Assembly: GCA_021797365.1 (NCBI GenBank)
Contig: JAJZZU010000078.1
Location: 1-9,276 of the forward strand
Direction of reading: 5' to 3'
Length of the DNA: 9,276 nt
DNA from: Pseudomonadota bacterium
Lineage (GTDB): Bacteria > Pseudomonadota > Gammaproteobacteria > Acidiferrobacterales > Acidiferrobacteraceae
Shown here in pieces: positions 1 through 6,503 of this stretch. The position numbers were made by a program, and so were the translations under genes. A model generated the notes under the pieces. That model was given only the letters and a program-made list of their open reading frames with translations, had not been told where the DNA came from and did not search any database. Each line of letters starts with the position of its first letter. Positions within the stretch are counted from its first letter, which is position 1.

Positions 1-49
1 CCCGGCACGCTAGCGGGGGTATGGTCCCAGGCGGCATCCGCCAGCGGAC

Positions 50-80
50 TTGACAGGGACGCGATGCCGGCCCCTAATCC
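50..80 (+). promoter_or_regulatory. Candidate sigma70-type promoter of the DUF3617 gene
   Basis: A perfect -35 hexamer TTGACA lies at 50-55. With a 17-base spacer the -10 is CCTAAT (73-78); with a 19-base spacer it is TAATCC (75-80). Both -10 forms are weak, so the call rests mainly on the -35 box and its position about 50 bases before the start codon. A small stem-loop, GGCGG-CAT-CCGCC (30-42), sits just upstream of the -35; it has no T-run and so is not a terminator. It could be an operator or chance in GC-rich DNA. Confidence 0.5.
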
Positions 81-106
81 CGTATGTCTCCCCCTGGTGA
101 TGAGAT

Positions 107-547
107 ATGGTGACAGCGAAACGCATGGTTTTTGGTGTCGGCGCCTTGGCGTGGGCCGCGGTATCGGCGGCCCAGCCGCCACGCATAGCCCCTGGTGAAT
201 GGCGGATGACCGCGGACACGCCGGCCGGCCCGATGCATTACTCGACCTGCCTCAAGGGTGGGCGCATAACCCCGCAAAAGATCCTGCGCAACGAAGGTAA
301 CCGCTGTCGCATGGCCGGACCGGTGGCCATTCAGGGTACGGTGGTGACGGTGAGCGAGGTCTGTCACATCGCTCAGGCAGGGGGGCAGGAGGGGATCCGC
401 GTCCATGTATCGGCACGCCTGCACCTCGGTCCCGGGGGCCGCAGCTTCTCGGGCCGCACGAACGCGATCATCACGACGCGATTCGGCAACGTGACCGAAC
501 ACCAGCGCATCCAGGGCGTACGCACGGGGAGCTGCACGGGCGGTTGA
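107..547 (+). CDS. DUF3617 family secreted/periplasmic protein
   Basis: This is a 146-residue protein with an N-terminal signal peptide: basic MVTAKR, a hydrophobic stretch at about residues 7-19, and a likely signal peptidase I site after the Ser-Ala near residue 21. The mature part starts with the PGEW motif (29-32), which matches the start of DUF3617 proteins. Four cysteines follow (C48, C67, C86, C143) at the positions where that family has them, consistent with two disulfides in the periplasm. It ends with a G-x-C motif typical of the family. The biochemical role of DUF3617 is unknown. The ATG at 107 has GGTGA at 96-100 as a modest ribosome-binding site; an in-frame ATG six codons later would shorten the basic part of the signal. 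It appears to be monocistronic. Confidence 0.85.
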   Translation: MVTAKRMVFGVGALAWAAVSAAQPPRIAPGEWRMTADTPAGPMHYSTCLKGGRITPQKILRNEGNRCRMAGPVAIQGTVVTVSEVCHIAQAGGQEGIRVHVSARLHLGPGGRSFSGRTNAIITTRFGNVTEHQRIQGVRTGSCTGG

Positions 548-719
548 TGGCCCCGGGGCCGTTGGTGCAGGCCTGCGGCCGCTGCCTTCCACGAACCTGC
601 GCCAGATCCGGGTCACAAGCGCTCGCGGCCCGTCTTATGCCCCGCCCCTTCGGGGTGGCAGCAAGGCATGGCCGCGGGCCTGGAGGCGCGGACAGGCATC
701 GAACCATTCGACCCTCTTT

Positions 720-813
720 TATAGAACGGCGCGGGAATACCCGTCCCCTTCAAGGGGTGGAATGAAGGCGCGGCCGCCCCGAAAGGGTGGTTATTTTTCC
801 CCTGGTATTCCCG
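720..813 (+). ncRNA. Candidate small structured RNA (speculative)
   Basis: A -10-like TATAGA at 720-725 would place a transcription start near 731-733, at the left arm of the 10-bp outer stem (732-741). Two hairpins follow (741-760 and 774-790), the second ending in a terminator T-run at 791-798. The predicted transcript would be about 65-70 nt. No -35 box is visible at normal spacing, so initiation may be weak or activator dependent. The outer stem closes only if transcription passes the T-run to 813, so the terminated and read-through folds would differ. No known RNA family is recognised. Confidence 0.25.
774..798 (+). terminator. Intrinsic (rho-independent) terminator, plus strand
   Basis: The hairpin CCG-C-CCC / GGG-TGG (774-790) has a stable GAAA tetraloop and a single bulged C. 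It is followed at once by TTATTTTT (791-798), the strongest T-run in the noncoding region. It could end the DUF3617 transcript, about 225 bases after the stop codon, or a short RNA starting near 731 (see the -10-like TATAGA at 720-725). Confidence 0.55.
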
Positions 814-1005
814 GATGTCACGAGGCGAGTGGGTGGCCGCACGGCTTTGCGTGGCGTCTCTCATTCCCTGCCGTCTGTCATCGCCAAAGCGGCCATGTTG
901 GGCGGGCATCGATGGGGCGAGACCCGCGAGCGGGCCATCCACGCCTGGGGGCGCGGCGCAAGGTCGGGGCCGTGAGCGAGCCCGGTTGCTTGCAATACTC
1001 GGGCA

Positions 1006-1899
1006 TCAGTCGCCTGTCCAGCCGTCGAGATCTTCCCGATGCCAGTAACCCACGCACTCGTCATTGGCGGAGGCCAGCCACAAGAATGGCTGCTCGGGAA
1101 AGCGTGCCTCGAGCGTCGCCCGGCTCGCCCCGACCTCCAACACCAGACGTCCATCGTCGGTGAGGTGTTCGGGGGCCTCGCGCAGTAGGGGCAGGATCAG
1201 GTCGAGTCCATCGGCCCCGCCCGCGAGCGCCAACGCGGGCTCGTTACGGTATTCGCGGGGCAGGGCCGCCATCTCCGCCTCGGACACATACGGAGGGTTG
1301 CTCAGTATGAGGTCATAGCGCCGCCCTTTGAGATTACTGAAAAGATCGGAGGCGATGAGACGTACACGATCGGCCATGCCGTGCAGGCGCAGGTTGCGTG
1401 CCGCGACCCTGAGGGCGTCCTCGGAGATGTCGACTGCGTCCACTCGTGCCCCCGGAAACGCCCGCGCCGCGGCCATCGCGATCGCGCCGCTCCCTGTGCA
1501 GAGGTCGAGTATGGAGGTGATATCGGGATCAGCGAGCGGCGAGCCACCCTGTTCGGGCAGGAACTCACCGATCAAGGAGCGCGGTACGATGACGCGCCGA
1601 TCAACGATGTAGCGATGTCCCGCGAACCACGCCTCGCCGAGGAGGTAGGCGAGCGGTTGGCGGGTGCGGATGCGCGCTGCCAAAAGCGCGCGGATGCGCG
1701 ACACGGCCGCGCGCCCGAGGATCGTGCCAAGCCGTCCGGTGAGCGCGTCGGGGGCAATCCTCATGGCCCCCGCCACCAGCCAGGCGGCCTCGTCGCGGGC
1801 ATCTTCGGTGCCATGTCCGAAGACTACGCGCGCCGCCTTCAGTCGACGTTCCACGAACAGGATATGGTCGCGGACGGTCCGTGGTGCGCCGTAGGCCAT
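1006..1899 (-). CDS. prmB: Ribosomal protein L3 glutamine N5-methyltransferase PrmB
   Basis: PrmB methylates a glutamine of ribosomal protein uL3 using S-adenosylmethionine, in the cytoplasm during large-subunit assembly. The 297-residue product has the PrmB-type N-terminal helical domain (about 1-100, including FGHGTEDARDEA at 27-38 and YLLGEAWFAGH at 85-95), VPRSLIGE (105-112), the SAM-binding motif DLCTGSG (132-138), the acidic VDAVDIS (153-159) and the glutamine-binding NPPY (201-204). Together these resemble E. coli PrmB more than the release-factor methyltransferase PrmC. The ATG at 1899 is chosen over a GTG at 1914 because GAGG lies about 8 bases upstream of it; the ATG overlaps a TGA (TGATG) that ends the mdh relic frame. 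No terminator follows its stop. PrmB genes often sit next to aroC, which is not seen here. Confidence 0.93.
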   Translation of the reverse strand: MAYGAPRTVRDHILFVERRLKAARVVFGHGTEDARDEAAWLVAGAMRIAPDALTGRLGTILGRAAVSRIRALLAARIRTRQPLAYLLGEAWFAGHRYIVDRRVIVPRSLIGEFLPEQGGSPLADPDITSILDLCTGSGAIAMAAARAFPGARVDAVDISEDALRVAARNLRLHGMADRVRLIASDLFSNLKGRRYDLILSNPPYVSEAEMAALPREYRNEPALALAGGADGLDLILPLLREAPEHLTDDGRLVLEVGASRATLEARFPEQPFLWLASANDECVGYWHREDLDGWTGD

Positions 1900-1901
1900 C
1901 A

Positions 1902-2790
1902 ACCGGCCTCGCACTCGGCGTGCCCGGTGTTACCCGGCCGGCGCCATCGTGGCGGCCCCGCGACATGCAACCGCGACGCGCCGGCCGGTTCGCCGTTGCA
2001 GGTGTCGATGACGGCGGCGCCGTCGATCGCGGCGCCGGATTCCCCATCGAGCCAGCAGACGCCGGACGGGATACGATGATGGTTGCGCGCGACGGCATCG
2101 ATCATGGCGGCCGTTACCATCCCTGGGGCGCCCTGGGGGCTGCCCGTGTTTTTCAGGGCCAGGATCCGCGCACCGCTCTTGCAGGCGTGCCTTGCGATTC
2201 GCGCCATGGCCGCCTCGTTCAGGGGCTCGCCCGCCCGAATGGCGCTCATGGCGGGGTAGCGTGGCAACGGGATCACGGTATGCTCGCGCCCGGCGTGCGC
2301 ATGTCACGAGCCGACTGCCTGGATTCGCGGGCGATGGAGGCCGTCATGCGTGGTCCGTCCAGCACCTCAAAGGGTCCGATCACCTGTTGGCGCGGCCGGC
2401 CGTTTTGTGGCCACGCGAGCTGCGCCCGCACACCCATGGGGTCTGCCAAGCGGTCTTATAGGAGACGTCCTGCCACTTCGCCAATGCGCTCAATTCCATC
2501 CGAAATACGTTAGCGCATACGGCTCTGCATGGCTATAGGAGCGCTGCCGATTTCCGCCCCATGTCTCGCTATTAGTCCCCGAGTTCCCGGAGATCGGTGG
2601 GGGAGGAATGGGCGCATCCCGCGCGATCGGAAAGCCTGTTTCGGGCATGGCCGATTGGCCACCCTCCCGCTTCGATGCCATCCCGGGCGGTCTTGAGCAG
2701 GCCGTCTCCCGGCGATCATGCCCGCGCCGGAGGTCGTATTCATCCGGTCGTCGGCCTTCGACACGTGACGGGCGTGCGGACGCATGCGAT
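1902..2790 (-). pseudogene. mdh: Malate dehydrogenase pseudogene (lactate/malate dehydrogenase family)
   Basis: Homology to NAD-dependent malate dehydrogenase runs through this stretch in broken pieces. Frame 1 gives an AGRRPA...RPGWHRSG...AN segment (compare AG.PRKPGMSR..LL..N), near 2640-2715. It continues with ERIGEVAGRLL, a TAA (2458-2456), and then ADPMGVRAQLAWPQNG and QVIGPFEVLDGPRMTASIA (compare NPLDVMTYLAWKVSG and RVIGMAGVLDSARF). The frame then shifts between about 2310 and 2285. The C-terminal third continues in another frame: HTVIPLPRYPAMSAI, a KSGARILALKNTGS segment, GAPGMVTAAMI and GVCWLDGESG (compare MVPLPRYS, GGEIVNLLKTGS, YLEGEYG). There is another TAA at 2512-2510 and extra sequence between about 2520 and 2620. 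A possible Rossmann remnant, VGTLAT, lies near 2813-2830 but is weak. The catalytic His region (GGHGD) is destroyed. The gene lies between malic enzyme and prmB on the same strand. Confidence 0.8.
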
Positions 2791-2853
2791 GCAGAACCGG
2801 ATACGGTGGGGGTGGCCAGGGTGCCTACGGAGGGCGAACGCCGGATGGGCGCG

Positions 2854-4116
2854 TCAGGCCGATGGCGCCGGTCGCGGCGGATAGTGCGCAGGGTAGGGGG
2901 CCTGTGCCACGCCGGTATCGACGGCGGCGGCGGCCACGGCGGCTGGCACCCATTCGCGCAGGCGCCCATCGAGCGGTTTGGGGATGAAGTAATCCGGCCC
3001 GAATTCCAGGTGATCGAGGCCGTAGGCCCGCAACACCTCGCGCGGGATCGGCTGCTTGGCGAGCGCGCTCAGGGCATGTACCGCACCAAGTTGCATGGCC
3101 TGATTGATCTGCCGGGCACGTACGTCCAGCGCCCCACGGAATATGAACGGGAAGCCCAGGACATTGTTGACCTGGTTGGGATAATCGGAGCGGCCGGTGG
3201 CCATGACCAGATCGCCGCGCGCGGCGTGAGCCACCTCGGGCAGGATCTCCGGGACGGGATTGGCGAGCGCGAACACGACAGGGCGCGGGGCCATGGCGCG
3301 TATCATCTGGGCGTCCACGAGGTCGGCGGCCGCGACCCCGATGAACACATCGGCGCCATTCATGGCCTCGGCCAGCGTCCGCAGCGGGGTGGTGTGGGCG
3401 AATGGCTGTTTGTAGCGATTCAGATCGGTGCGTTCGCTATGGACCACGCCGCGACTGTCGACCAGGATCATGTTCTCCACCGCCGCCCCGAGGCTCATCA
3501 GCAGATGCAGGGAGGTCAGGCCGGCGGCCCCGGCGCCGAGACATACGATACGGGCGGTCTTCAGGGATTTGCCCTGGAGTTCGAGGGCGTTTAACAGGCC
3601 GGCGCACACGATCACCGCGGTGCCGTGCTGGTCGTCGTGGAAGACCGGGATCGACAGGCGCTCGCTCAAGGCCTTTTCAATGGCAAAGCACGCGGGCGCG
3701 GCGATATCCTCAAGATTGATGCCCCCGAAGGTCGGTTCGAGGGCCGCGACGACCTCGATGAACTGTTCGGCGGATGACGCCTTGATCTCGAGATCGAAGA
3801 CATCGATGTCGGCAAACCGTTTAAATAGCACGGCCTTGCCTTCGAGGACCGGCTTGGACGCGAGCGGCCCGACGTTGCCAAGCCCCAGGACCGCGGTCCC
3901 GTCGCTGACCACCGCCACGAGATTGCCCTTGGCGGTGTAACGGTACGCGTCCTCCGGGCTTGCCGCGATCGCGCGCACCGGCTCCGCCACCCCCGGCGTA
4001 TAGGCCAGCGCCAAGTCGCCCTGCGTATTGCACGGCTTGGTGGGCTGGATGGCGATCTTCCCCGCGGGACTCGTGGCGTGATACGCGAGCGCTGCTTCCC
4101 GTGTCTTCTCCGTCAT
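2854..4116 (-). CDS. Malic enzyme, short form without phosphotransacetylase domain
   Basis: This enzyme decarboxylates malate to pyruvate and CO2 with reduction of NAD(P). The 420-residue protein shows the malic domain first: YTPGVAEP (39-46, with the conserved Tyr), [14 protein letters not shown] (70-83), EGKAVLFK (92-99, catalytic Lys region), [11 protein letters not shown] (131-141) and [10 protein letters not shown] (158-167), which provide the metal-binding acids. The NAD(P)-binding domain follows, with GAGAAG (194-199) and ALANPVPE (283-290). It matches the N-terminal part of MaeB-type enzymes and stops before any phosphotransacetylase domain, like other roughly 400-residue bacterial malic enzymes. 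NAD versus NADP preference cannot be read from the sequence. The start at 4116 lies 13 bases after the rpmE stop, so the two are probably co-transcribed; a start further upstream would run into rpmE. The last 17 residues (from [11 protein letters not shown]) are a proline-rich tail unusual for the family. Confidence 0.92.
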   Translation of the reverse strand: MTEKTREAALAYHATSPAGKIAIQPTKPCNTQGDLALAYTPGVAEPVRAIAASPEDAYRYTAKGNLVAVVSDGTAVLGLGNVGPLASKPVLEGKAVLFKRFADIDVFDLEIKASSAEQFIEVVAALEPTFGGINLEDIAAPACFAIEKALSERLSIPVFHDDQHGTAVIVCAGLLNALELQGKSLKTARIVCLGAGAAGLTSLHLLMSLGAAVENMILVDSRGVVHSERTDLNRYKQPFAHTTPLRTLAEAMNGADVFIGVAAADLVDAQMIRAMAPRPVVFALANPVPEILPEVAHAARGDLVMATGRSDYPNQVNNVLGFPFIFRGALDVRARQINQAMQLGAVHALSALAKQPIPREVLRAYGLDHLEFGPDYFIPKPLDGRLREWVPAAVAAAAVDTGVAQAPYPAHYPPRPAPSA

Positions 4117-4129
4117 ACCGGGATCGCGT

Positions 4130-4339
4130 CTATTTGCCGCGCAGACCGTACTTTTGGCGGAACTTCTCGACACGTCCCGTGCTGTCTACGATCTTTTGCT
4201 TCCCCGTGTAAAACGGATGGCAGACCGAGCAGACCTCGACGGCGAGGTCGTGACCGAGCGTGGAGCCGGTCTTGAACGTGTTCCCACAGGCACACGTTAC
4301 CGTGATGGTATGGTATTCCGGATGGATATCGGCTTTCAT
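4130..4339 (-). CDS. rpmE: 50S ribosomal protein L31 (bL31), zinc-binding type
   Basis: This is a 69-residue protein starting MKADIHPEY, the usual L31 N-terminus. It carries the zinc-ribbon cysteines C16, C18, C37 and C40 (CAC near the start and CSVC later), so it is the zinc-containing (C+) paralogue rather than the zinc-free YkgM type. The conserved HPFYTGKQK segment (41-49) and a basic C-terminus (RQKYGLRGK) are present. The start at 4339 is preceded by GAGG at about 7 bases spacing; an upstream in-frame start at 4411 would add a non-homologous extension. Malic enzyme follows after 13 bases. In bacteria L31 sits at the central protuberance and bridges the subunits. Confidence 0.97.
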   Translation of the reverse strand: MKADIHPEYHTITVTCACGNTFKTGSTLGHDLAVEVCSVCHPFYTGKQKIVDSTGRVEKFRQKYGLRGK

Positions 4340-4382
4340 GATGCGCCTCGGCAAGGGCGTTATGCGGATGCAAAGACCGGGC

Positions 4383-4411
4383 ACTATAAGGAAAATGGGG
4401 CGCGCGCGCAA
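4383..4411 (-). promoter_or_regulatory. Candidate sigma70 promoter of rpmE
   Basis: On the minus strand, TTGCGC (4411-4406) and TATAGT (4388-4383) are separated by exactly 17 bases. The -10 matches the consensus at five of six positions, the -35 at three of six. The start would fall near 4376, giving a leader of about 37 bases before the rpmE ATG. The spacer contains the left arm of the 14-bp inverted repeat at 4390-4457, which suggests control by a DNA-binding protein, although no regulator is identified. Confidence 0.55.
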
Positions 4412-4457
4412 GTCCAGGGGCCTGGGCGAGACGCTCGTCGCATGCGCCCCATTTTCC
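4390..4457. repeat. Perfect 14-bp inverted repeat enclosing smaller stems
   Basis: GGAAAATGGGGCGC at 4390-4403 has its exact reverse complement at 4444-4457. The 40 bases between contain CCAGG-GG-CCTGG (4414-4425) and CGAG-ACG-CTCG (4427-4437), so the whole 68-base element could form a cruciform or a branched RNA. It lies in the divergent region between rpmE and the GH15 gene, with one arm inside the predicted rpmE promoter spacer. It might be an operator pair, a small mobile or repeat element, or a bidirectional terminator-like structure (GC-rich stem followed by ATTTTCC on the plus strand). Which of these applies cannot be decided from the sequence alone. Confidence 0.7.
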
Positions 4458-4594
4458 GATGCGAGCCACGGGCAGGCGGGCCCGACCCCGCAGGGGAGGA
4501 CGCCATACGATTTTGGACATGGTGTGTCTCCTGGCGTTGGCGCGTGGCCGCGGAAACCCAGCGGCCCGGCGCGTGGTTTCCCCCCGGACGGATA

Positions 4595-4622
4595 CCGGCG
4601 CCGGGTCGCCTGTTCGTATGAT
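4595..4622 (+). promoter_or_regulatory. Possible promoter -10 and palindrome upstream of the GH15 gene
   Basis: TATGAT at 4617-4622 matches the -10 consensus at five of six positions and would start transcription near 4629, about 42 bases before the GTG start. No convincing -35 lies at normal spacing. Instead, a perfect 10-bp palindrome, CCGGCGCCGG, occupies 4595-4604. A promoter with a weak -35 that depends on an activator would fit, but such palindromes also arise by chance in GC-rich DNA. Confidence 0.3.
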
Positions 4623-4670
4623 GGGGTGATCGCGACCCGTTGCGGCTTTTGTCGACCCAGGGAGTCTGCC

Positions 4671-6503
4671 GTGAGCGCCTTGATCGAAGACTACGCTTTG
4701 ATCGGAAATACCCATACCGCGGCGCTCGTCGGGCGCAACGGATCCATCGATTGGCTATGCCTCCCGACCTTCAGCTCACCCGCGTGCTTTGCAGGACTGC
4801 TCGGGGATGAGGGCAACGGTCGCTTCCTGCTGGCGCCGGCAGGTGGCCTAAGGCGCGTGGAGCGCGCCTATCGCGAGGACAGCCTGATCCTGGAGACTCG
4901 CTTCGAGACCGACGATGGGGTGGTCGAGCTCGTCGATTTCATGCCATCACCGCGTCCCGATGGCATCACCGACATTGTGCGCATCGTGCGCGGGCGTGGC
5001 GGGGTCGTGCCCATGCGTCTTGCGCTCACGTTGCGACTGGAATATGGCTCGGTGCTGCCGTGGGTGCAGGTCGAGGATCACAAGCTCCATGCCTTTGCCG
5101 GTCCCGACGCGTTCTTTCTGTATGCCCCCATTCCGCTGTCTCGCGAGCACGCCGAGGTGCGTGCCGAGTTCGCGGTGGCCGCCGGCGGTGAAGCGGCCTT
5201 TGTGTTGACGCGCGCCGCCTCCTACCGCCCGGAGCCGGCCGGCCGTAATGCTCACGAGGCCCTGGCGCGCACCGAGGCCTTCTGGCGTCGCTGGGGCGCG
5301 CGCATGCCAAAGGACGGGCCCTACGCGCCCATGGTCCGTCGCTCGGCGATTACGCTCAAGGCCCTGACCTTCAATCCCACCGGGGGCATCGTGGCGGCGG
5401 CCACGGCGTCCCTGCCCGAGAGCCTCGGTGGTCCACGCAACTGGGACTACCGTTTCTGCTGGCTGCGCGACGCGACCTTTACGCTCTACGCCCTGGGCCT
5501 GGCCGGTTTTCGTAAGGAGGCGCGCGCCTGGCGGGACTGGTTATGCCGGGCGGTGGGCGGCGAACCGGGACGCATTCAGATCATGTATGGTCTCGGCGGA
5601 GAGCGCACGCTGGAGGAGCGCGAGGTGCCGTGGCTTGCGGGCTATGCCGGCAGCCGTCCGGTGCGGTTTGGCAACGCCGCGTATAAGCAATGTCAGATCG
5701 ATGTTTACGGTGAGGTGATGGATGCCCTGCACCTGAGCCGCGCGCAAGGTTTCCAGGACGACGTGAATAGCTGGGGGATACAGCGAGGGCTCATGGATTT
5801 CCTGGAGGGGGGTTGGGATGGCCCGGACTCCGGCCTCTGGGAAGAGCGCAGCGGCCCGCGCCCCCATATCTTCTCCCAGGTGATGGCGTGGGTGGCGGCC
5901 GATCGCGCCGTCAAGGCCGTCGAGCGCTTTGGCCGAGAAGGGCCCGCGGATCGTTGGCGCGCGCTACGCGCCCGCATCCACGAACACGTCTGCCGCAAGG
6001 GCTATAACGAGAAAAGGCAGGCCTTCGTGCAAAGCTATGATACCGAGAAGCTCGATGCCTCATTGCTCCTGCTCCCGCTCGTGGGCTTTCTGTCCCCGCA
6101 CGATGAGCGGGTCGTGAATACCGTGCGCGCCATAGAGCGTGAGCTGACCGTCGATGGGTTCGTCAAGCGCTACGAGGCGGACGGCCAGGACGGCCTGCAT
6201 GCCCCCGAGGGCGCATTCCTGGCGTGCACCTTCTGGCTCGCGGACAATTATGCGCTCGTGGGCCACAAGGCCAAGGCCGCGGCGATCTTCGAGCGTGTCG
6301 CGGGCGTAGCCAATGACGTCGGTCTCCTGGCCGAGGAGTACGACACCAAGAATCGCCGGCTGATCGGCAATTTTCCCCAGGCCTTCTCCCATGTCGGGCT
6401 TATCAATACCGCCCACAACCTGCTTGCGGCCGGTCCCGCGCGACACCGCGCCAAGGCCGCCGGCAATCCATTCTGCGGAAACTGGGTGAGCGACGAACTC
6501 TGA
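4671..6503 (+). CDS. Glycoside hydrolase family 15 protein (glucoamylase/trehalase type)
   Basis: GH15 enzymes release glucose from alpha-glucosides (starch or maltodextrins) or from trehalose by inverting hydrolysis. The 610-residue product starts [20 protein letters not shown], the typical start of the common bacterial GH15 group. Residues up to about 225 form the N-terminal beta-sandwich part. The (alpha/alpha)6 catalytic domain holds SLPESLGG and [12 protein letters not shown] (about 245-268), the general acid E391 in LWEERSG and the general base E555 in LLAEEYD, aligned with the fungal glucoamylase WEE and SEQ motifs. The length is normal for the family and there is no signal peptide, so it should act in the cytoplasm on trehalose, maltodextrin or glycogen fragments. 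The GTG start at 4671 is supported by AGGGA about 7 bases upstream; an open frame continues upstream to 4260 but its product is not family-like and overlaps rpmE antisense. Substrate cannot be assigned from sequence. Confidence 0.92.
   Translation: MSALIEDYALIGNTHTAALVGRNGSIDWLCLPTFSSPACFAGLLGDEGNGRFLLAPAGGLRRVERAYREDSLILETRFETDDGVVELVDFMPSPRPDGITDIVRIVRGRGGVVPMRLALTLRLEYGSVLPWVQVEDHKLHAFAGPDAFFLYAPIPLSREHAEVRAEFAVAAGGEAAFVLTRAASYRPEPAGRNAHEALARTEAFWRRWGARMPKDGPYAPMVRRSAITLKALTFNPTGGIVAAATASLPESLGGPRNWDYRFCWLRDATFTLYALGLAGFRKEARAWRDWLCRAVGGEPGRIQIMYGLGGERTLEEREVPWLAGYAGSRPVRFGNAAYKQCQIDVYGEVMDALHLSRAQGFQDDVNSWGIQRGLMDFLEGGWDGPDSGLWEERSGPRPHIFSQVMAWVAADRAVKAVERFGREGPADRWRALRARIHEHVCRKGYNEKRQAFVQSYDTEKLDASLLLLPLVGFLSPHDERVVNTVRAIERELTVDGFVKRYEADGQDGLHAPEGAFLACTFWLADNYALVGHKAKAAAIFERVAGVANDVGLLAEEYDTKNRRLIGNFPQAFSHVGLINTAHNLLAAGPARHRAKAAGNPFCGNWVSDEL

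Larger units (their letters stand above)
640..815 (+). repeat. Three-copy hairpin repeat with exchanged loops
   Basis: Three hairpins share one design: CCG, one bulged pyrimidine, three or four C, a loop, the matching G run, then TGG (pairing with CCG through a G-T wobble). They are 642-658 (loop TTCG), 741-760 (loop TTCAA) and 774-790 (loop GAAA). The first and third are identical outside the tetraloop. The first two also share downstream sequence (AAGGC, two bases, GGCCGC). A perfect 10-bp inverted repeat, CGGGAATACC (732-741) and GGTATTCCCG (804-813), encloses copies two and three. The string GGAATACCCG before the second hairpin resembles the terminal hairpin region of IS200/IS605-type elements (GGAATCCCCG, stem, GGGGAGG), so this may be a relic of such an end. 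No transposase or TnpB remnant is visible, and a structured RNA is an alternative. Confidence 0.55.
548..1005. other. Noncoding region with clustered palindromes
   Basis: No reading frame here resembles a known protein. Right after the DUF3617 stop lie a 12-bp palindrome GGCCCCGGGGCC (549-560) and a 10-bp palindrome GCAGGCCTGC (567-576), neither followed by a T-run. The hairpin repeats at 640-815 occupy the centre. At 699-711 there is a small inverted repeat, TCGAA-CCA-TTCGA, just upstream of a -10-like TATAGA. From 816 to 1005 I see only a minor stem (CCCG-CGAG-CGGG, 923-934) and nothing else. Confidence 0.6.

Noticed and set aside
549..576. Palindromes right after the DUF3617 stop as a terminator
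   Set aside because: GGCCCCGGGGCC and GCAGGCCTGC have no loop bases and no following T-run. The terminator at 774-798 is much better.
680..715. tRNA-like T-arm on the minus strand (GGTTCGATGCC)
   Set aside because: The flanking bases do not form a T-stem, and no anticodon arm, D-arm or acceptor stem can be drawn around it.
732..813. Integron attC-like recombination site
   Set aside because: The outer arms do not carry the expected RYYYAAC / GTTRRRY core sites and no integrase or cassette genes are present.
640..815. Hairpin units resembling a type I CRISPR repeat (C-run, short loop, G-run, TGG-A)
   Set aside because: Spacing between copies is 99 and 33 bases, far from regular. The third copy lacks the shared downstream part, no spacer-sized unique segments are present, and no cas genes are in the window.
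762..1163. Plus-strand open frame of 133 codons across the noncoding region into prmB
   Set aside because: It runs through the terminator hairpin and into prmB antisense, with no recognisable protein features.
1381..2079. Plus-strand open frame of 232 codons opposite prmB and the mdh relic
   Set aside because: It is antisense to conserved PrmB motifs and its composition is typical of a shadow frame.
2608..3594. Long plus-strand open frame (328 codons) opposite malic enzyme
   Set aside because: It is antisense to a clearly conserved enzyme, shows no family features, and is expected in GC-rich DNA.
4260..4670. Upstream extension of the GH15 gene to a start at 4260
   Set aside because: The extension overlaps rpmE in antisense and crosses the inverted repeat and promoter region. 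The family N-terminus begins exactly at the GTG at 4671, which has a good ribosome-binding site.
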